A stretch of 64,000 nucleotides of DNA from Candidatus Nitrospira allomarina (GCF_032050975.1 NZ_CP116967.1:1671001-1735000), one strand, 5' to 3'; numbered from the stretch's first letter, positions 9,149 to 19,643 are shown. Notes: generated by a model not told the origin, from the sequence alone. Numbers and translations: made by a program.

Positions 9149-9370
9149 ATGAAAAAGGGCATTCACCCAGCTTATGAATTTGCCAATGTGAGTTGTGCGT
9201 GCGGTATGACTTATCAAACCCGGACAACTGTGGGAGACTTAAAGGTCGATATCTGTTCCAGTTGCCATCCGTTTTTCACGGGTACTCAAAAAATTGTGGA
9301 CGCCGAAGGACGGGTGGAACGTTTCAATAAAAAATACGCCAAAACGGCGAAGCCCAAAGCCAAAGCGTAA
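9149..9370 (+). CDS. rpmE: 50S ribosomal protein bL31
   Basis: This 73-residue protein begins MKKGIHPAY and has the zinc-binding cysteines of the C+ form: CAC near residue 17 and CSSCH near residue 36. It then ends in the basic tail typical of L31. AAGGAGGT sits correctly before the ATG. bL31 forms a bridge between ribosomal subunits. The zinc-binding form is expected where zinc is adequate; a Cys-less paralogue, if present, lies elsewhere. The gene follows rho by 76 bases and is probably in the same operon. Confidence 0.97.
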   Translation: MKKGIHPAYEFANVSCACGMTYQTRTTVGDLKVDICSSCHPFFTGTQKIVDAEGRVERFNKKYAKTAKPKAKA

Positions 9371-9640
9371 AGACCTTTTTCTCTTTCTTCCCAATTGTCC
9401 TGCCTAAACAGTCCCCAGGGGATGGTGTCTGTGCATGGTGCTGAAGCAGTCCTGGTTGTTGCCTTTCTCGATTGGCGTTCGAGAAGACCAGGTTTCCCAG
9501 CAGCGGCTCCGCTGAGTGTTGACATGGTTCCCCTCCATTCAATCCCCTCTTTTTATGAAAAATTTCGTATAAGGCTAGTGGGCATGGTTGTCTGGGAAGG
9601 GTACATGTCGTGTTATTGAATTTCCTGTTAAACTAGCTCT

Positions 9641-10720
9641 ATGCCACCAATGACGAAGACAGACCTTAAAGAAGGCGGTTTATTTAGCAAATGGGAGGCC
9701 ATTGCAAATAAATATGACACGCTCAACGATCAGTTGTCAGATCCTGCCGTCTTGTCTCAACCGACCCTTCTGGTTGCGCTCAATAAAGAGCGATCAGAGA
9801 TAGAGCCCATTGCGCAGTTGTTTGGCGGGTACCGACGGGTAGTCGAAGAGATTGCCCAGACCCGCCTGATGACAGAAGATCTGCAATTAGATCCCGATAT
9901 GCGCCGGTTGGCCGGTGAAGAATTGGAAAGCCTGGAAAGTCAACGTGAGGCCATGGAGTCCCAGGTCATTGAATTGCTCTGCCCCGCTGATGAAGGCGAT
10001 AATAAAAACTCGTTCATTGAAATTCGAGCTGGGACAGGTGGAAGTGAGGCCGCACTCTTTGCCGGCGATCTCCTCCGAATGTATACGAAGTTTGCCGAGG
10101 CTAAGGGGTTACGGGTCGAATTAATGGAATTTCAGGAGACCGGTCTTGGTGGGGTCAAAGAGGCGGTTTTGCTGGTTGAAGGCAAGGGAGCCTTTGGAAA
10201 TTTTAAGTATGAAAGTGGAGTGCACCGGGTGCAGCGGGTTCCGACGACAGAGGCTAATGGACGAATTCATACATCCACGGCTACGGTTGCGGTGATGCCG
10301 GAGGTTGAAGAGGTGGAGGTGCACATTGATCCGAAAGATTTACGGATTGACACCTATTGTTCTTCAGGAGCTGGTGGACAGAGTGTGAACACGACCTACT
10401 CTGCGATCCGGATTACTCATATTCCGACAGGAGTGGTCGTGACATGTCAGGACGAGCGATCCCAACTAAAAAATCGAACGAAGGCCATGCGAACCCTTCG
10501 AACACGAATCGGTGATGCCGAGCGCGAAAAACAGGAAGCCTCTATTGCGCAACAACGCCGTTCCCAAGTCGGGACAGGGGAGCGGAGTGAAAAAATCCGC
10601 ACGTATAATTTTCCCCAAAATCGCGTGACCGACCATCGGATCGGGCTGACGTTGCACAAATTGGATCGAGTGATGGAAGGCGATCTTGACGGGTTAATTG
10701 CGGGCCTCAAAGCCCAATGA
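9641..10720 (+). CDS. prfA: Peptide chain release factor 1
   Basis: RF1 recognises UAA and UAG and triggers peptide release. The 359-residue length is normal. The catalytic GGQ is at residues 245-247 inside [17 protein letters not shown], whose Gln is the target of PrmC, encoded next door. The N-terminal helical domain and the arginine-rich C-terminal domain are intact. The start could be the ATG at 9641 or 9650; neither has a clear Shine-Dalgarno. A gap of 270 bases separates it from rpmE, so an extra promoter is possible. Confidence 0.97.
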   Translation: MPPMTKTDLKEGGLFSKWEAIANKYDTLNDQLSDPAVLSQPTLLVALNKERSEIEPIAQLFGGYRRVVEEIAQTRLMTEDLQLDPDMRRLAGEELESLESQREAMESQVIELLCPADEGDNKNSFIEIRAGTGGSEAALFAGDLLRMYTKFAEAKGLRVELMEFQETGLGGVKEAVLLVEGKGAFGNFKYESGVHRVQRVPTTEANGRIHTSTATVAVMPEVEEVEVHIDPKDLRIDTYCSSGAGGQSVNTTYSAIRITHIPTGVVVTCQDERSQLKNRTKAMRTLRTRIGDAEREKQEASIAQQRRSQVGTGERSEKIRTYNFPQNRVTDHRIGLTLHKLDRVMEGDLDGLIAGLKAQ

Positions 10721-10788
10721 TGTCTTTCGTGTAGCGCCAGTCCGTCTTCTTTCAACGGTTCAACGCGTATGTGCTTTTTGAGGCTCAG

Positions 10789-11667
10789 ATGCCCCCCTTC
10801 ACTTCCTATTCACAGTTATATCGTGGTGCGGTTGAGACGCTGATTCACGCCGGGATTGCCAACGCCCGCCATGAGGCGCTGTGGATTCTTGAGGATGCCC
10901 TTGGTATTACGCGATTGCAACTGCATGCCAATCCAGACACTCCCGTTGATGCGGAAGTCTGTCAGCGGGCTGTGGCCTTGTTTCAGCGCCGTGCCTTACA
11001 TGAACCACTTCAATATGTATTAGGGAATCAAGACTTTTTTGGTTTGGATTTTCTCGTTCAATCTGGTGTGCTCATTCCAAGACCTGAGACCGAATTACTG
11101 GTGGAAGAGGCAATTGGACTGCTAAGGGCTGACGTGCGTCCGGTAATTCTGGATGTCGGAACGGGTTCTGGATGTCTGGCGATCAGTCTGGCGGTCAACC
11201 TTCCTGCAGCGGTAATTATCGCCTCAGATAAGTCAGTCTCCGCGCTACGTCTTGCGCAGGCCAATGCCATGCGCCATGGAGTTGCGCAACGAATTTTATG
11301 GGTGGCTGGTGACCTGCTTTCCCACTTGTTATCCAGAAAATTAGCAGGTAAAGTGACCGCCATTATTGCTAACCTGCCGTATATCTCCCATTCGGAATGG
11401 GAACACCTTTCTCCCGATGTCAAAGACTTTGAACCACGGCTGGCGTTGGATGGAGGGCCGGATGGACTCGATGTGTACCGGCGGTTATTGGATGAATCGC
11501 CGGGACTAGTTTCCTCAAAGGGATATGTTCTCATGGAAGTGGGAGTGGGTCAGGCTGACCTTCTTTGCCGGGACCCTTCCCTGACGAATGGGTTTAGGAT
11601 GGTAAAGGTCCTTCCGGATTCCCAAGGCATTCCACGAGTGGTATGCGTGCAACGGCGTCTTGTGTAG
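10789..11667 (+). CDS. prmC: Release factor glutamine methyltransferase PrmC
   Basis: PrmC methylates the Gln of the GGQ motif in release factors using S-adenosylmethionine. The product is 292 residues. The N-terminal helical domain leads to PRPETELLVEEA, then the SAM-binding loop DVGTGSGCLAIS. The substrate-binding motif reads NLPY instead of the more common NPPY, a variant I believe occurs in other PrmC proteins. I choose the ATG at 10789, preceded by GAGG, over a GTG 18 bases upstream. Its position directly after prfA is the classical arrangement. Confidence 0.95.
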   Translation: MPPFTSYSQLYRGAVETLIHAGIANARHEALWILEDALGITRLQLHANPDTPVDAEVCQRAVALFQRRALHEPLQYVLGNQDFFGLDFLVQSGVLIPRPETELLVEEAIGLLRADVRPVILDVGTGSGCLAISLAVNLPAAVIIASDKSVSALRLAQANAMRHGVAQRILWVAGDLLSHLLSRKLAGKVTAIIANLPYISHSEWEHLSPDVKDFEPRLALDGGPDGLDVYRRLLDESPGLVSSKGYVLMEVGVGQADLLCRDPSLTNGFRMVKVLPDSQGIPRVVCVQRRLV

Positions 11668-11683
11668 ACACGGAATATTGTAA

Positions 11684-12943
11684 ATGGATCAAATTCGAAT
11701 CACCGGTGGATTGCCATTAAAGGGGTCCGTGGAAATCGGCGGAGCCAAGAATGCCGCATTGCCTATTTTGGCAGCGACGTTGTTAGGGGGCGGGGAATGC
11801 GTCATTGACCATGTACCACATGTTCGTGATGTGATGACGATGGGGAAATTACTGGCCCTGTTGGGAGTGACAGTTCAAGAGGAAGGCGCCAGGGTCAGAC
11901 TGGATGCAGGTCAGGTGCATTCGATTGAAGCGCCGTATGATTTAGTCAAAACGATGCGAGCGTCAATTTTAGCCTTGGGCCCTCTACTCGCTCGGCTGGG
12001 AGAAGCCAAAGTATCTCTGCCGGGCGGATGTGCGATCGGCACCCGACCGGTCAATCTTCACCTCAAAGGATTGGAGATGATGGGGGCTGAAATTCAAGTG
12101 GAGCATGGATATATCCACGCGAAAGCCGGTCGTCTTAAAGGGGCAAGAATTGACTTGGATTTCCCGACGGTCACGGGCACGGAAAACCTGATCATGGCGG
12201 CTTGCCTGGCACAAGGGACCACGAGTTTGCATAATGTGGCACGGGAACCGGAAATCACGGACCTCTGTGCATTCTTAACCAAGCGGGGCGCCAAAATTCA
12301 TGGGATGGGAACGGACACCATTACCATTGAAGGGGTGAAGGAACTTCATGGGGCAGGGCATTGGGTGATTCCTGATCGAGTTGAAGCCGGCACTTATTTA
12401 ATGGCTGGAGCTATTACGGGTGGGGATGTGATGGTAAAAGGGTGCGTATCAGATCATTTAGGCAGTGTCCTGAAAAAAGTTCAGGAAATGGGTGCTGAGT
12501 TAACCGAGAGTCATGACGGTGTGCGAATCCGCCGGCCGGGTCCGCTCAAAGCGGTGGAAATTAAGACGCTCCCCTATCCCGGCTTCCCGACGGATCTCCA
12601 GGCCCAAATGATGGCGTTAATGTCGGTGGCAGAAGGCGTGAGCGTGATTTCCGAAACCATTTTTGAAGGACGATTTTTGCACGTCCCGGAACTTCACCGG
12701 ATGGGAGCGTCGATTGAGATTGATGGCCCGCATGCCGTCGTCAAAGGTGTGCCGTTGCTCACCGGTGCACCCGTCATGGCTTCGGATCTACGCGCCAGTG
12801 CAGGCTTGGTCTTGGCTGGGTTAGCGGCTGATGGCGAAACGATTGTGTCCCGAGTTTATCATTTAGACCGCGGCTATGAACGGCTGGAAGAAAAATTTCA
12901 GGCCCTGGGTGCGAGGATTGTTCGCGTTCGCGAGGTGGCATGA
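11684..12943 (+). CDS. murA: UDP-N-acetylglucosamine 1-carboxyvinyltransferase MurA
   Basis: MurA transfers enolpyruvate from PEP to UDP-GlcNAc, the first committed step of peptidoglycan synthesis. The 419-residue length is typical. The N-terminal IGGAKNAALPILAATLL and the catalytic loop PGGCAIGTRPV are present, with the catalytic Cys at residue 116, so it should be the fosfomycin-sensitive type. The gene overlaps hisG by four bases (ATGA), linking it tightly to the histidine block. Confidence 0.97.
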   Translation: MDQIRITGGLPLKGSVEIGGAKNAALPILAATLLGGGECVIDHVPHVRDVMTMGKLLALLGVTVQEEGARVRLDAGQVHSIEAPYDLVKTMRASILALGPLLARLGEAKVSLPGGCAIGTRPVNLHLKGLEMMGAEIQVEHGYIHAKAGRLKGARIDLDFPTVTGTENLIMAACLAQGTTSLHNVAREPEITDLCAFLTKRGAKIHGMGTDTITIEGVKELHGAGHWVIPDRVEAGTYLMAGAITGGDVMVKGCVSDHLGSVLKKVQEMGAELTESHDGVRIRRPGPLKAVEIKTLPYPGFPTDLQAQMMALMSVAEGVSVISETIFEGRFLHVPELHRMGASIEIDGPHAVVKGVPLLTGAPVMASDLRASAGLVLAGLAADGETIVSRVYHLDRGYERLEEKFQALGARIVRVREVA

Positions 12944-13602
12944 GCGAAGGGATTACCATTGCCCTTTCCAAGGGTAAACTTCTTGATCCGACTCTTGAAT
13001 TGTTCCGCCAGGCAGGCTATACGGGATATCATGTCCAAGCGGACGACCGTCGATTAATACTGGAATTTCCGGAGCATGGACACCGGGTCTTAATTGTACG
13101 CCCAAGTGATGTGCCGGCCTATGTTGAATATGGCGCAGCCGATTTAGGGGTGGTTGGGAAAGATGTCTTGTTGGAACAAAGCCCGGATGTCTATGAACCG
13201 GTTGACTTGAACTTAGGAGTCTGTCGTCTGGTGGTCGCCAGGCCGAACGGGCCACAGCTTGTGCAACGGATGTCTTCCAAGCTTCGGGTGGCAACCAAAT
13301 ATCCCACGATCACCGAACGGTATTTTAACCAGCAGGGGTTGCCTGTGGAATTGATTAAGCTCTACGGGTCGATTGAGTTGGCTCCATTGGTCGGATTGGC
13401 CGATCGGATTGTCGATCTGGTTGAGACGGGAAACACTCTGAAAGCCAATAATTTGGTCGAGGATGAAGTGATCGCCTGGTCATCTGCCCGATTGATTGTG
13501 AATCGGGCAAGCTTAAAAATGAAATATGCCGTGATTACAGAACTGATTGCCCGGGTGAAGAAAATTCTTTCTCGTTCCCGCTCAAAAAAGGTTCATGCAT
13601 GA
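12940..13602 (+). CDS. hisG: ATP phosphoribosyltransferase, short form
   Basis: HisG joins ATP and PRPP in the first step of histidine synthesis. At 220 residues this is the short form, which lacks the C-terminal regulatory domain and in known cases works with HisZ, a histidyl-tRNA-synthetase-like partner. No hisZ is seen in the window. The family stretch DLVETGNTLKANNLV is intact. The gene overlaps both murA and hisD by four bases, so translational coupling is likely. Confidence 0.96.
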   Translation: MSEGITIALSKGKLLDPTLELFRQAGYTGYHVQADDRRLILEFPEHGHRVLIVRPSDVPAYVEYGAADLGVVGKDVLLEQSPDVYEPVDLNLGVCRLVVARPNGPQLVQRMSSKLRVATKYPTITERYFNQQGLPVELIKLYGSIELAPLVGLADRIVDLVETGNTLKANNLVEDEVIAWSSARLIVNRASLKMKYAVITELIARVKKILSRSRSKKVHA

Positions 13603-14882
13603 AAATTGTTTCCTACAAGGACCAAGAGTTTTCGCAAGCGGTGAATCGTGTCTGTCAGCGGGCTGCTCAACAAAACGGCAAGGTTGAAAAAGCCGTCAGG
13701 ACAATATTAGATGCTGTTCGGCAGGAGGGCGATCAGGCACTTCAGCGATTGACCTGGAAGTTCGATCATGTCCGAATCAGTCCTGACAGTCTTCGTGTGA
13801 CGTCCAAAGACGTCGAGCGTGCATATGCCGAACTACCGTCTTCAGATATTAAAGCGCTGAAATATGCGGCGAATCGTATTCGGACCTTTCATCGTCGACA
13901 ACGAAGGCAATCCTGGGTCTATCGTCAACAGGGGGTTCAATTAGGTCAACGGATCACGCCGTTAGATACCGTCGGTGTGTATGTTCCAGGCGGAAAAGCC
14001 CTGTATCCCTCGTCGGTGCTCATGAATGCCATCCCCGCGAAAGTGGCTGGGGTGAAGCGAGTCGTCATGTGTACGCCGACTCCGAACGGCATCATCCACC
14101 CCGCGTTGTTGGTGGCGGCGGATGTTGCTGGAGTGGAGGAAATCTATCGGGTCGGTGGAGCCCAAGCCATTGGGGCCTTGGCTTTTGGCACCCCGACAAT
14201 CCGGCCCGTGGATAAAATCGTCGGACCCGGGAATTTGTATGTGGCCACGGCCAAACGCCTGGTCTATGGCCAGGTCGACATTGATATGATTGCGGGTCCG
14301 AGTGAGTTGCTGGTCATTGCCGATTCCCCAAGTAACCCACGGCATGTGGCGGCTGATCTTCTTTGTGAAGCCGAGCATGATGAGGAAGCCTGTGTCTATC
14401 TGGTGACGACTTCTTTGACCCTTGCCAGGCGGGTTGTGACTGAAGTGACCCGCCAACTCGCACAATTGGGACGCCAGGCGATTGCGTCCCGATCAATTCA
14501 GAATCATGCCCTGGCATTTGTTGTGCGAACCGTGGATGAGGCCTTTGAACTAGCCAATCGGATTGCGCCCGAGCATTTATCATTAAATATGGATCGGGCG
14601 GGAGACTATGTGTCACGGATACGTCATGCGGGTGCCATTTTTGTTGGCCGCTATACCCCTCCTGCGGTGGTGGATTATGTGGCAGGGCCCAATCATGTGT
14701 TACCAACTGGTGGAAGTGCCAGATTTTTTTCCTGTTTGGGTGTGGATGAGTACATGAAAACCAGCAATGTGGTGGCCTATTCGAAAGCCGCGTTGCGCAA
14801 AGCCCATGCTCCAGTGATGCGGCTGTCTCTGCTGGAAGGCCTGGATGCACATGGGCGATCAATGGAGAGTCGATGGACATGA
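13599..14882 (+). CDS. hisD: Histidinol dehydrogenase
   Basis: HisD carries out the last two oxidations, L-histidinol to L-histidine, with NAD and a bound zinc. The 427-residue length is normal. Conserved parts include [20 protein letters not shown] (about residue 125), the VDMIAGPSE-type stretch ([15 protein letters not shown]), and APEHLSLN with the catalytic Glu-His pair. The gene overlaps hisG by four bases and hisB by ten. Confidence 0.97.
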   Translation: MKIVSYKDQEFSQAVNRVCQRAAQQNGKVEKAVRTILDAVRQEGDQALQRLTWKFDHVRISPDSLRVTSKDVERAYAELPSSDIKALKYAANRIRTFHRRQRRQSWVYRQQGVQLGQRITPLDTVGVYVPGGKALYPSSVLMNAIPAKVAGVKRVVMCTPTPNGIIHPALLVAADVAGVEEIYRVGGAQAIGALAFGTPTIRPVDKIVGPGNLYVATAKRLVYGQVDIDMIAGPSELLVIADSPSNPRHVAADLLCEAEHDEEACVYLVTTSLTLARRVVTEVTRQLAQLGRQAIASRSIQNHALAFVVRTVDEAFELANRIAPEHLSLNMDRAGDYVSRIRHAGAIFVGRYTPPAVVDYVAGPNHVLPTGGSARFFSCLGVDEYMKTSNVVAYSKAALRKAHAPVMRLSLLEGLDAHGRSMESRWT

Positions 14883-15481
14883 ACCAACATCTTGTTCCCA
14901 GAACGGCTTCTCAAGAACGGAAAACCGCGGAAACGGCCATTCGAGTGGAATGGGGCCTCGACGGGTGCGGCAACAATCAGATTAAGACCTCGATCCCGTT
15001 TTTGGATCACATGTTGAATTTATTCGGTAAACATGGATTTTTTGATCTGACGGTGGAAGCGAAAGGGGATATCGAGATTGATGACCATCACACGATCGAA
15101 GACGTGGGTATTGTCATGGGGCAGGTCTTAACAAAGGCTCTGGGGACCAAAGAGGGCCTCACCCGATTCGGGTGGGCGACGGTTCCGTTGGATGAAACCC
15201 TGGCCCAGGTGACCGTAGATCTGAGTGGCCGGCCGTACCTTGTATACAATGTGGTGTTACCCACGCGGTATATTAAGTCGTTTGATTTGGGATTGTTTGA
15301 AGATTTTTTTCAGGCATTCGTGAGTCAGGGAGGGTTAAACCTTCATGTGAATGTGCTGTATGGGAGAAATCCTCATCACATCATGGAAGCGATTTTTAAG
15401 GCGTTTGCGAAAGCCTTGGATCAAGCGGTTAGACGGGAAGAACGAATTAAGGGAGTGCTCTCCACCAAAGGGATGCTCTAA
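14873..15481 (+). CDS. hisB: Imidazoleglycerol-phosphate dehydratase
   Basis: This 202-residue product is the single-function dehydratase, without the phosphatase domain fused to it in E. coli. The manganese ligands are in [28 protein letters not shown] and [15 protein letters not shown], all intact. It converts imidazoleglycerol phosphate to imidazoleacetol phosphate. The separate histidinol-phosphate phosphatase and the aminotransferase HisC are not in the window. The gene overlaps hisD by ten bases. Confidence 0.97.
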   Translation: MDMNQHLVPRTASQERKTAETAIRVEWGLDGCGNNQIKTSIPFLDHMLNLFGKHGFFDLTVEAKGDIEIDDHHTIEDVGIVMGQVLTKALGTKEGLTRFGWATVPLDETLAQVTVDLSGRPYLVYNVVLPTRYIKSFDLGLFEDFFQAFVSQGGLNLHVNVLYGRNPHHIMEAIFKAFAKALDQAVRREERIKGVLSTKGML

Positions 15482-15525
15482 ATGGTGAGAATCAGTGGGC
15501 GGAGAGAGAGGAAAACAGCCAGGAC

Positions 15526-16149
15526 ATGATTGCTATTATTGATTATGGGATGGGAAATCTTCGGAGCGTGCAGAAAGGGTTTGAATGTGTGGGCCATGAA
15601 GCAGTCGTGACTCGAGACCTTCCCGTAATTAACCAGGCCAGTCATGTCGTATTGCCGGGTGTGGGTGCGTTTGGGGATTGCATGGACAATCTGGCTCGCT
15701 TTGAGTTGATGGATGTCATATACCGTTCCATAGCTTCGGGAAAACCTTTTCTCGGCATTTGTTTAGGGTACCAATTGCTGTTTTCGGAAAGCGAAGAATT
15801 TGGATATCATCAGGGGTTAGGGATCCTGGCCGGGAAGGTGAAAGCGATTCCCCGTCCGTCCAATGAAGGAGAGACGTCGTTAAAAATTCCTCATATGGGT
15901 TGGAATACGATTCAGGTCAACACGGTCGCTCCGCCATTACGTGGCATTGCCTCCGACTCCTATGTGTATTTCGTGCATTCCTACTATGTGGAACCGACGG
16001 ATTGTGCTCTCGTCAGTACCCAAACCGACTATGGAATTTCTTTTGCGAGTAGTGTCTGGAAAGACAATGTGTTTGCTACTCAATGGCATCCCGAGAAAAG
16101 TCAGGCCGTCGGGTTGCAGGTCTTAAAGAATTTTGGTGATTGGCAATGA
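15526..16149 (+). CDS. hisH: Imidazole glycerol phosphate synthase, glutaminase subunit
   Basis: HisH releases ammonia from glutamine and channels it to HisF. The 207-residue protein is a class I amidotransferase with the nucleophile Cys79 in FLGICLGYQ and the His-Glu pair in HPEKSQ. The N-terminus IAIIDYGMGNLRSVQKGFE is the usual HisH start. The stop codon overlaps the start of the next gene as ATGA. Its partner hisF lies 1.5 kb downstream, after the inserted lipoprotein-like gene and hisA. Confidence 0.97.
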   Translation: MIAIIDYGMGNLRSVQKGFECVGHEAVVTRDLPVINQASHVVLPGVGAFGDCMDNLARFELMDVIYRSIASGKPFLGICLGYQLLFSESEEFGYHQGLGILAGKVKAIPRPSNEGETSLKIPHMGWNTIQVNTVAPPLRGIASDSYVYFVHSYYVEPTDCALVSTQTDYGISFASSVWKDNVFATQWHPEKSQAVGLQVLKNFGDWQ

Positions 16150-16955
16150 GGGGAAGGTGCCTTGCGATCAATGGGCGATCGAGACCGTTGCCTGCCCGGT
16201 TCCTGGTCATGAGTCTTATCGGGTGGTGGTGTCTCGGTGTAGGCTGTGTTCCCCCAAAAGTTCAAATTCAGGCCGCTCCACAATTTGACCCCTCCCGTAT
16301 ATCCAGTCTCGCCATCCTTCCTTTTCAGACCATCAAAACCCCTCAATTGGCGAGTAGCTCTCGTGGAGGCATAAGGGATCCGGAAGAAATTCGTACGCAA
16401 TTTCGGTTGCCGGGGACTGATCAGGCGGATGGGACAGAATTCAGAAAAGTTCGTTATGTGGTGCCCGAAACGGCGGCACATCGAATTACGAAACAGGTGG
16501 CTTCTGTGTTGGCTGGCCGGCCTTCCTTACGGGTGATCGGTCCCGAGGAGTCTTCTGCCGTGATAGGCAAGGAAACCTCGGAAGGGGAATCGTCATTTCC
16601 GGTTATGGCCCAAGAGATCGGAACCCGCTTAAAGGTGGACGGAGTTGTAACGGGACTCGTCCGGACATACCGAGAGCGTGAAGGAAGCAAGCTTGGAGCC
16701 AAGCCGGCCGCAGTAGGGTTTGAAGTGTATCTGCTCAGTCCGTCTGATGGAATGGTCTTGTGGACCGGGGAATTTTTTGAGGAACAAAAACCACTTAACC
16801 AGGATGTAGTAGGATTTTTTGAAAAGGGTGGAGGGTTTGTGACTGCCGATAAACTTGCTGAATTGGGTGTCAACAAAGTGATGAAGGCCTTTCCCGTCGG
16901 CTTGGGCGAACAGGGGCCTCCTCTTCCTGCTCCATCCTTGAAGGAGGATCCCTAA
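16146..16955 (+). CDS. Lipoprotein-like envelope protein inside the histidine operon
   Basis: This 269-residue protein has no place in histidine synthesis. Its start overlaps the hisH stop (ATGA at 16146-16149) and its stop is three bases from hisA, so it is translated with the operon. A basic N-terminal region is followed by a hydrophobic stretch ending LGVGC (Cys34), which resembles a lipobox although the -3 residue is Gly. The mature part begins with ISSLAILPF, then a helical region and DGVVTGLVRTYRERE. This layout recalls small CsgG-like or LpoB-like outer-membrane lipoproteins. The family is not firmly recognised. It may share ancestry with the lipoproteins at 1274-2738, but that needs a profile search. 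Confidence 0.75.
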   Translation: MRGRCLAINGRSRPLPARFLVMSLIGWWCLGVGCVPPKVQIQAAPQFDPSRISSLAILPFQTIKTPQLASSSRGGIRDPEEIRTQFRLPGTDQADGTEFRKVRYVVPETAAHRITKQVASVLAGRPSLRVIGPEESSAVIGKETSEGESSFPVMAQEIGTRLKVDGVVTGLVRTYREREGSKLGAKPAAVGFEVYLLSPSDGMVLWTGEFFEEQKPLNQDVVGFFEKGGGFVTADKLAELGVNKVMKAFPVGLGEQGPPLPAPSLKEDP

Positions 16956-16958
16956 ACG

Positions 16959-17705
16959 ATGCTACTGATTCCTGCAATTGATCTGAAGGACGGGAAATGT
17001 GTCCGCTTGCGACAGGGCGAGATGGATCAGGTCACCAGGTATTCTGATGACCCCGCGGCGATGGCGGAACATTGGCAGAGTCTTGGGGCCCGCTACCTTC
17101 ATGTGGTGGATTTAGACGGGGCGGTGACCGGAACACCTCAGCATCTATCACACATTGAAGCCATTACCAAACGGTTAGGCATTCCGGTGCAGGTCGGTGG
17201 GGGCATACGAAACACGTCAACCATTCGCGCCTATTTGTCCTGTGGAGTGGACCGGGTGGTGATTGGAACAGCGGCCTTACAGGATGCTGATTTTTTGGCG
17301 GCAGCCGCGACAGAATTTCCTGATAAAATTTTAATCGGGATTGATGTCAAACAGGGTTTAGTCGCGGTGCATGGGTGGAAGACCGTGTCCAGTCTGACCC
17401 CACGACAGGTCTTTGAATCAGTAAAAGATTTGCCCTTGGGAGGCATGGTCTTTACGGACATATCCCGGGACGGCATGTTGGCAGGACCAAATATTTCAGC
17501 TCTGCGAGAAGCTGTGGACATTTCGCCGTTTCCCGTTATTGCCTCTGGTGGAGTCACGGTCCTGAAAGATGTGCAGACCATTCAGGCCCTGGGAAGCAAA
17601 ATTTCCGGAATCATTATTGGAAAGGCCTTATATGAAGGCACCTTGGACTTGAAAGCGGCTCTTGAAATGGTGGCCTTGGCAGAAGCGTCTCAACCATCAT
17701 GCTGA
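16959..17705 (+). CDS. hisA: ProFAR isomerase
   Basis: HisA is the (beta-alpha)8 isomerase that opens the ribose of ProFAR to PRFAR. The 248-residue protein carries the catalytic Asp in [14 protein letters not shown] at the start, the second Asp at about residue 130 in IGIDVKQG, and the phosphate-binding GGI and ASGGV turns. GAAGGAGG precedes the ATG. It overlaps hisF by seven bases. Confidence 0.97.
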   Translation: MLLIPAIDLKDGKCVRLRQGEMDQVTRYSDDPAAMAEHWQSLGARYLHVVDLDGAVTGTPQHLSHIEAITKRLGIPVQVGGGIRNTSTIRAYLSCGVDRVVIGTAALQDADFLAAAATEFPDKILIGIDVKQGLVAVHGWKTVSSLTPRQVFESVKDLPLGGMVFTDISRDGMLAGPNISALREAVDISPFPVIASGGVTVLKDVQTIQALGSKISGIIIGKALYEGTLDLKAALEMVALAEASQPSC

Positions 17706-18496
17706 CGAAGAGAATCATACCCTGTCTGGATGTGAAAGACGGGCGGGTGGTGAAAGGCGTCTCGTTCGTGAATTTGCGCGATGCGGGAGATCCGGTTCAC
17801 ATTGCGCAGGTGTATGATCGAGAAGGTGCGGACGAGCTGTGTTTTCTGGATATTACCGCTTCCCATGAAAAACGGGATACGATTTTAGATGTGGTGATTC
17901 GGACGGCGGAGCAGGTGTTCATGCCGCTTACTGTTGGGGGAGGGATCCGGACCATTGAAGATATTCGTCGGTTATTAGAAGCCGGAGCGGACAAAATCAG
18001 CATTAATACGGCTGCTGTGGAACATCCGGACTTCGTCAAAGCGGCCGCCAATCGTTTCGGCTCGCAATGTATCGTCGTGGCTATTGATGCGAAACGGGCG
18101 ACCACATGTGAAGAGGGTGAACCCGGTTGGGAAGTGTTTACCCATGGAGGGCGGAACTCGACCGGCCTGGATGCTGTTGAGTGGGCGAAACGGATGAAGG
18201 ACTATGGCGCCGGAGAAATTCTTTTAACCAGTATGGACCAGGACGGAAAGCAGGACGGATATGATTTGGCCTTAACGGCGGCTATTTCCGAGTCCGTCTC
18301 TATTCCGGTCATTGCCTCCGGGGGAGCAGGCACGCTTCAGCACTTGTATGAGGCGTTCCATGTTGGGAAAGCAGATGCGGTACTGGCGGCATCTATTTTT
18401 CATTATCAGACATTTTCCATCGGGGAAGCCAAATCGTATTTGGCTCAACAGGGTATCCCTGTGCGCCCGGGCACCGTCCCGGTTTCAATTTCCTAA
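17699..18496 (+). CDS. hisF: Imidazole glycerol phosphate synthase, cyclase subunit
   Basis: HisF uses ammonia delivered by HisH to close the imidazole ring. This 265-residue barrel has the catalytic Asp11 in [16 protein letters not shown], and the later [12 protein letters not shown] and [13 protein letters not shown] phosphate-binding turns. It resembles HisA in fold, as expected. hisH and hisF must assemble although a non-histidine gene and hisA lie between them. Confidence 0.97.
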   Translation: MLTKRIIPCLDVKDGRVVKGVSFVNLRDAGDPVHIAQVYDREGADELCFLDITASHEKRDTILDVVIRTAEQVFMPLTVGGGIRTIEDIRRLLEAGADKISINTAAVEHPDFVKAAANRFGSQCIVVAIDAKRATTCEEGEPGWEVFTHGGRNSTGLDAVEWAKRMKDYGAGEILLTSMDQDGKQDGYDLALTAAISESVSIPVIASGGAGTLQHLYEAFHVGKADAVLAASIFHYQTFSIGEAKSYLAQQGIPVRPGTVPVSIS

Positions 18497-18502
18497 CGAC
18501 CC

Positions 18503-19207
18503 ATGAGCGAAGTCTCTTCGATAAGCACATTCCAGTTTGATGAACAAGGGTTGCTCCCCTGTGTTGTGCAGGATTGGTTGGATGGGACCGTCTTGATGGT
18601 GGGGTTCATGAACCAACAAGCGTGGGAGATGACTTGCGATTCCCAACGGGTTCATTTCTGGAGTCGATCGCGAAAACGGTTATGGAAAAAAGGCGAGACG
18701 TCCGGCCATGAATTGCTCTTAAAGGAAATGTTCGTGGATTGTGACCGGGATACGATTTTGGTGAAAGCCCAGCCCATTGGACCGACCTGTCATACCGGAA
18801 CCCGTTCATGTTTTTTTTCTCCCCTACCTTCTTCGACTTCTGAAGACCCAGCCGCTTTTTTATCCGGTACGGCCTGGGGAGGGATTACCCGGAGGCTCTA
18901 TGAAATGGTCGGCGATCGGAAAGCCCACCCGAGTCCTGATTCCTATGTGTCAAAATTAATGGAGGGAGGCCTCGATCGTATTTTGAAAAAGGTGGCGGAA
19001 GAAGCCGGCGAAGTCCTTCTCGCTGGAAAAAATGGCGATCGGGAAGAAATTATTTATGAAATGGCTGATTTGTGGTTTCATACCCTCATCATGCTCGGGC
19101 ATTTTTCCATCCCTCCTGAAGACGTCTATCAAGAGCTTGGCAAGCGATTTGGCAAATCAGGAATTCGACAGCCTGAACAGCTCGAAGGAGGCTCGACTCA
19201 TGGGTGA
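18503..19207 (+). CDS. hisIE: Bifunctional phosphoribosyl-AMP cyclohydrolase / phosphoribosyl-ATP pyrophosphatase
   Basis: This 234-residue fusion does steps two and three of histidine synthesis. The N-terminal HisI half (about 1-115) has the zinc and metal ligands in WSRSRKRLWKKGETSGH, VDCDRDTI and GPTCHTG. The C-terminal HisE half (about 130-225) has the helical KVAEEAGEVLLAGKN and EMADLWFHTL stretches of the MazG-like pyrophosphatase fold. Fused HisIE is common in bacteria. The gene overlaps the HIT gene by eight bases. Confidence 0.97.
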   Translation: MSEVSSISTFQFDEQGLLPCVVQDWLDGTVLMVGFMNQQAWEMTCDSQRVHFWSRSRKRLWKKGETSGHELLLKEMFVDCDRDTILVKAQPIGPTCHTGTRSCFFSPLPSSTSEDPAAFLSGTAWGGITRRLYEMVGDRKAHPSPDSYVSKLMEGGLDRILKKVAEEAGEVLLAGKNGDREEIIYEMADLWFHTLIMLGHFSIPPEDVYQELGKRFGKSGIRQPEQLEGGSTHG

Positions 19208-19544
19208 TTGTCTTTTTTGTCGAATCGTCAAGGGGGCTATTCCCGCCGACACCGTGTATGAGGATGAACACACGTTCGTGTTCAACGATATCAATCCTCA
19301 AGCGCAGGTGCATATGTTGGTGATTCCCAAGCGGCACGTGGTGTCTTTGGATGATACGAAAGAGACGGATGCCGCCTTGTTGGGTCACCTGATGGTTGTC
19401 TGTGCCAAGATGGCCAGGCAGCGGGAAATTGCCGGTGGCGGATATCGGGTCGTTGCGAATACCGGACCGGAAGCCGGGCAGAGTGTCTTTCATTTGCACT
19501 TTCACGTCATGGGCGGGCGAACATTTGCGTGGCCTCCAGGGTAA
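19200..19544 (+). CDS. HIT-family nucleotide hydrolase
   Basis: This 114-residue protein is a HINT-type member of the HIT superfamily, which hydrolyses AMP-linked compounds such as adenosine phosphoramidates. The start is the ATG at 19200, giving MGDCLFCRIVKG. The histidine triad is in QSVFHLHFHVMGGR. A longer upstream frame exists but only reads hisIE in another register. The gene is embedded in the operon and is probably cotranscribed with hisIE and dnaG. Confidence 0.95.
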   Translation: MGDCLFCRIVKGAIPADTVYEDEHTFVFNDINPQAQVHMLVIPKRHVVSLDDTKETDAALLGHLMVVCAKMARQREIAGGGYRVVANTGPEAGQSVFHLHFHVMGGRTFAWPPG

Positions 19545-19643
19545 AGCTGGTTTGACGGGGACAAAGCGCCCCGAGAGCATTTGGTATCCGAAGGGAATGA
19601 CATTCGTGATGTGTCCCTAACGCAATTCGTGGTGAGAAGTGAG

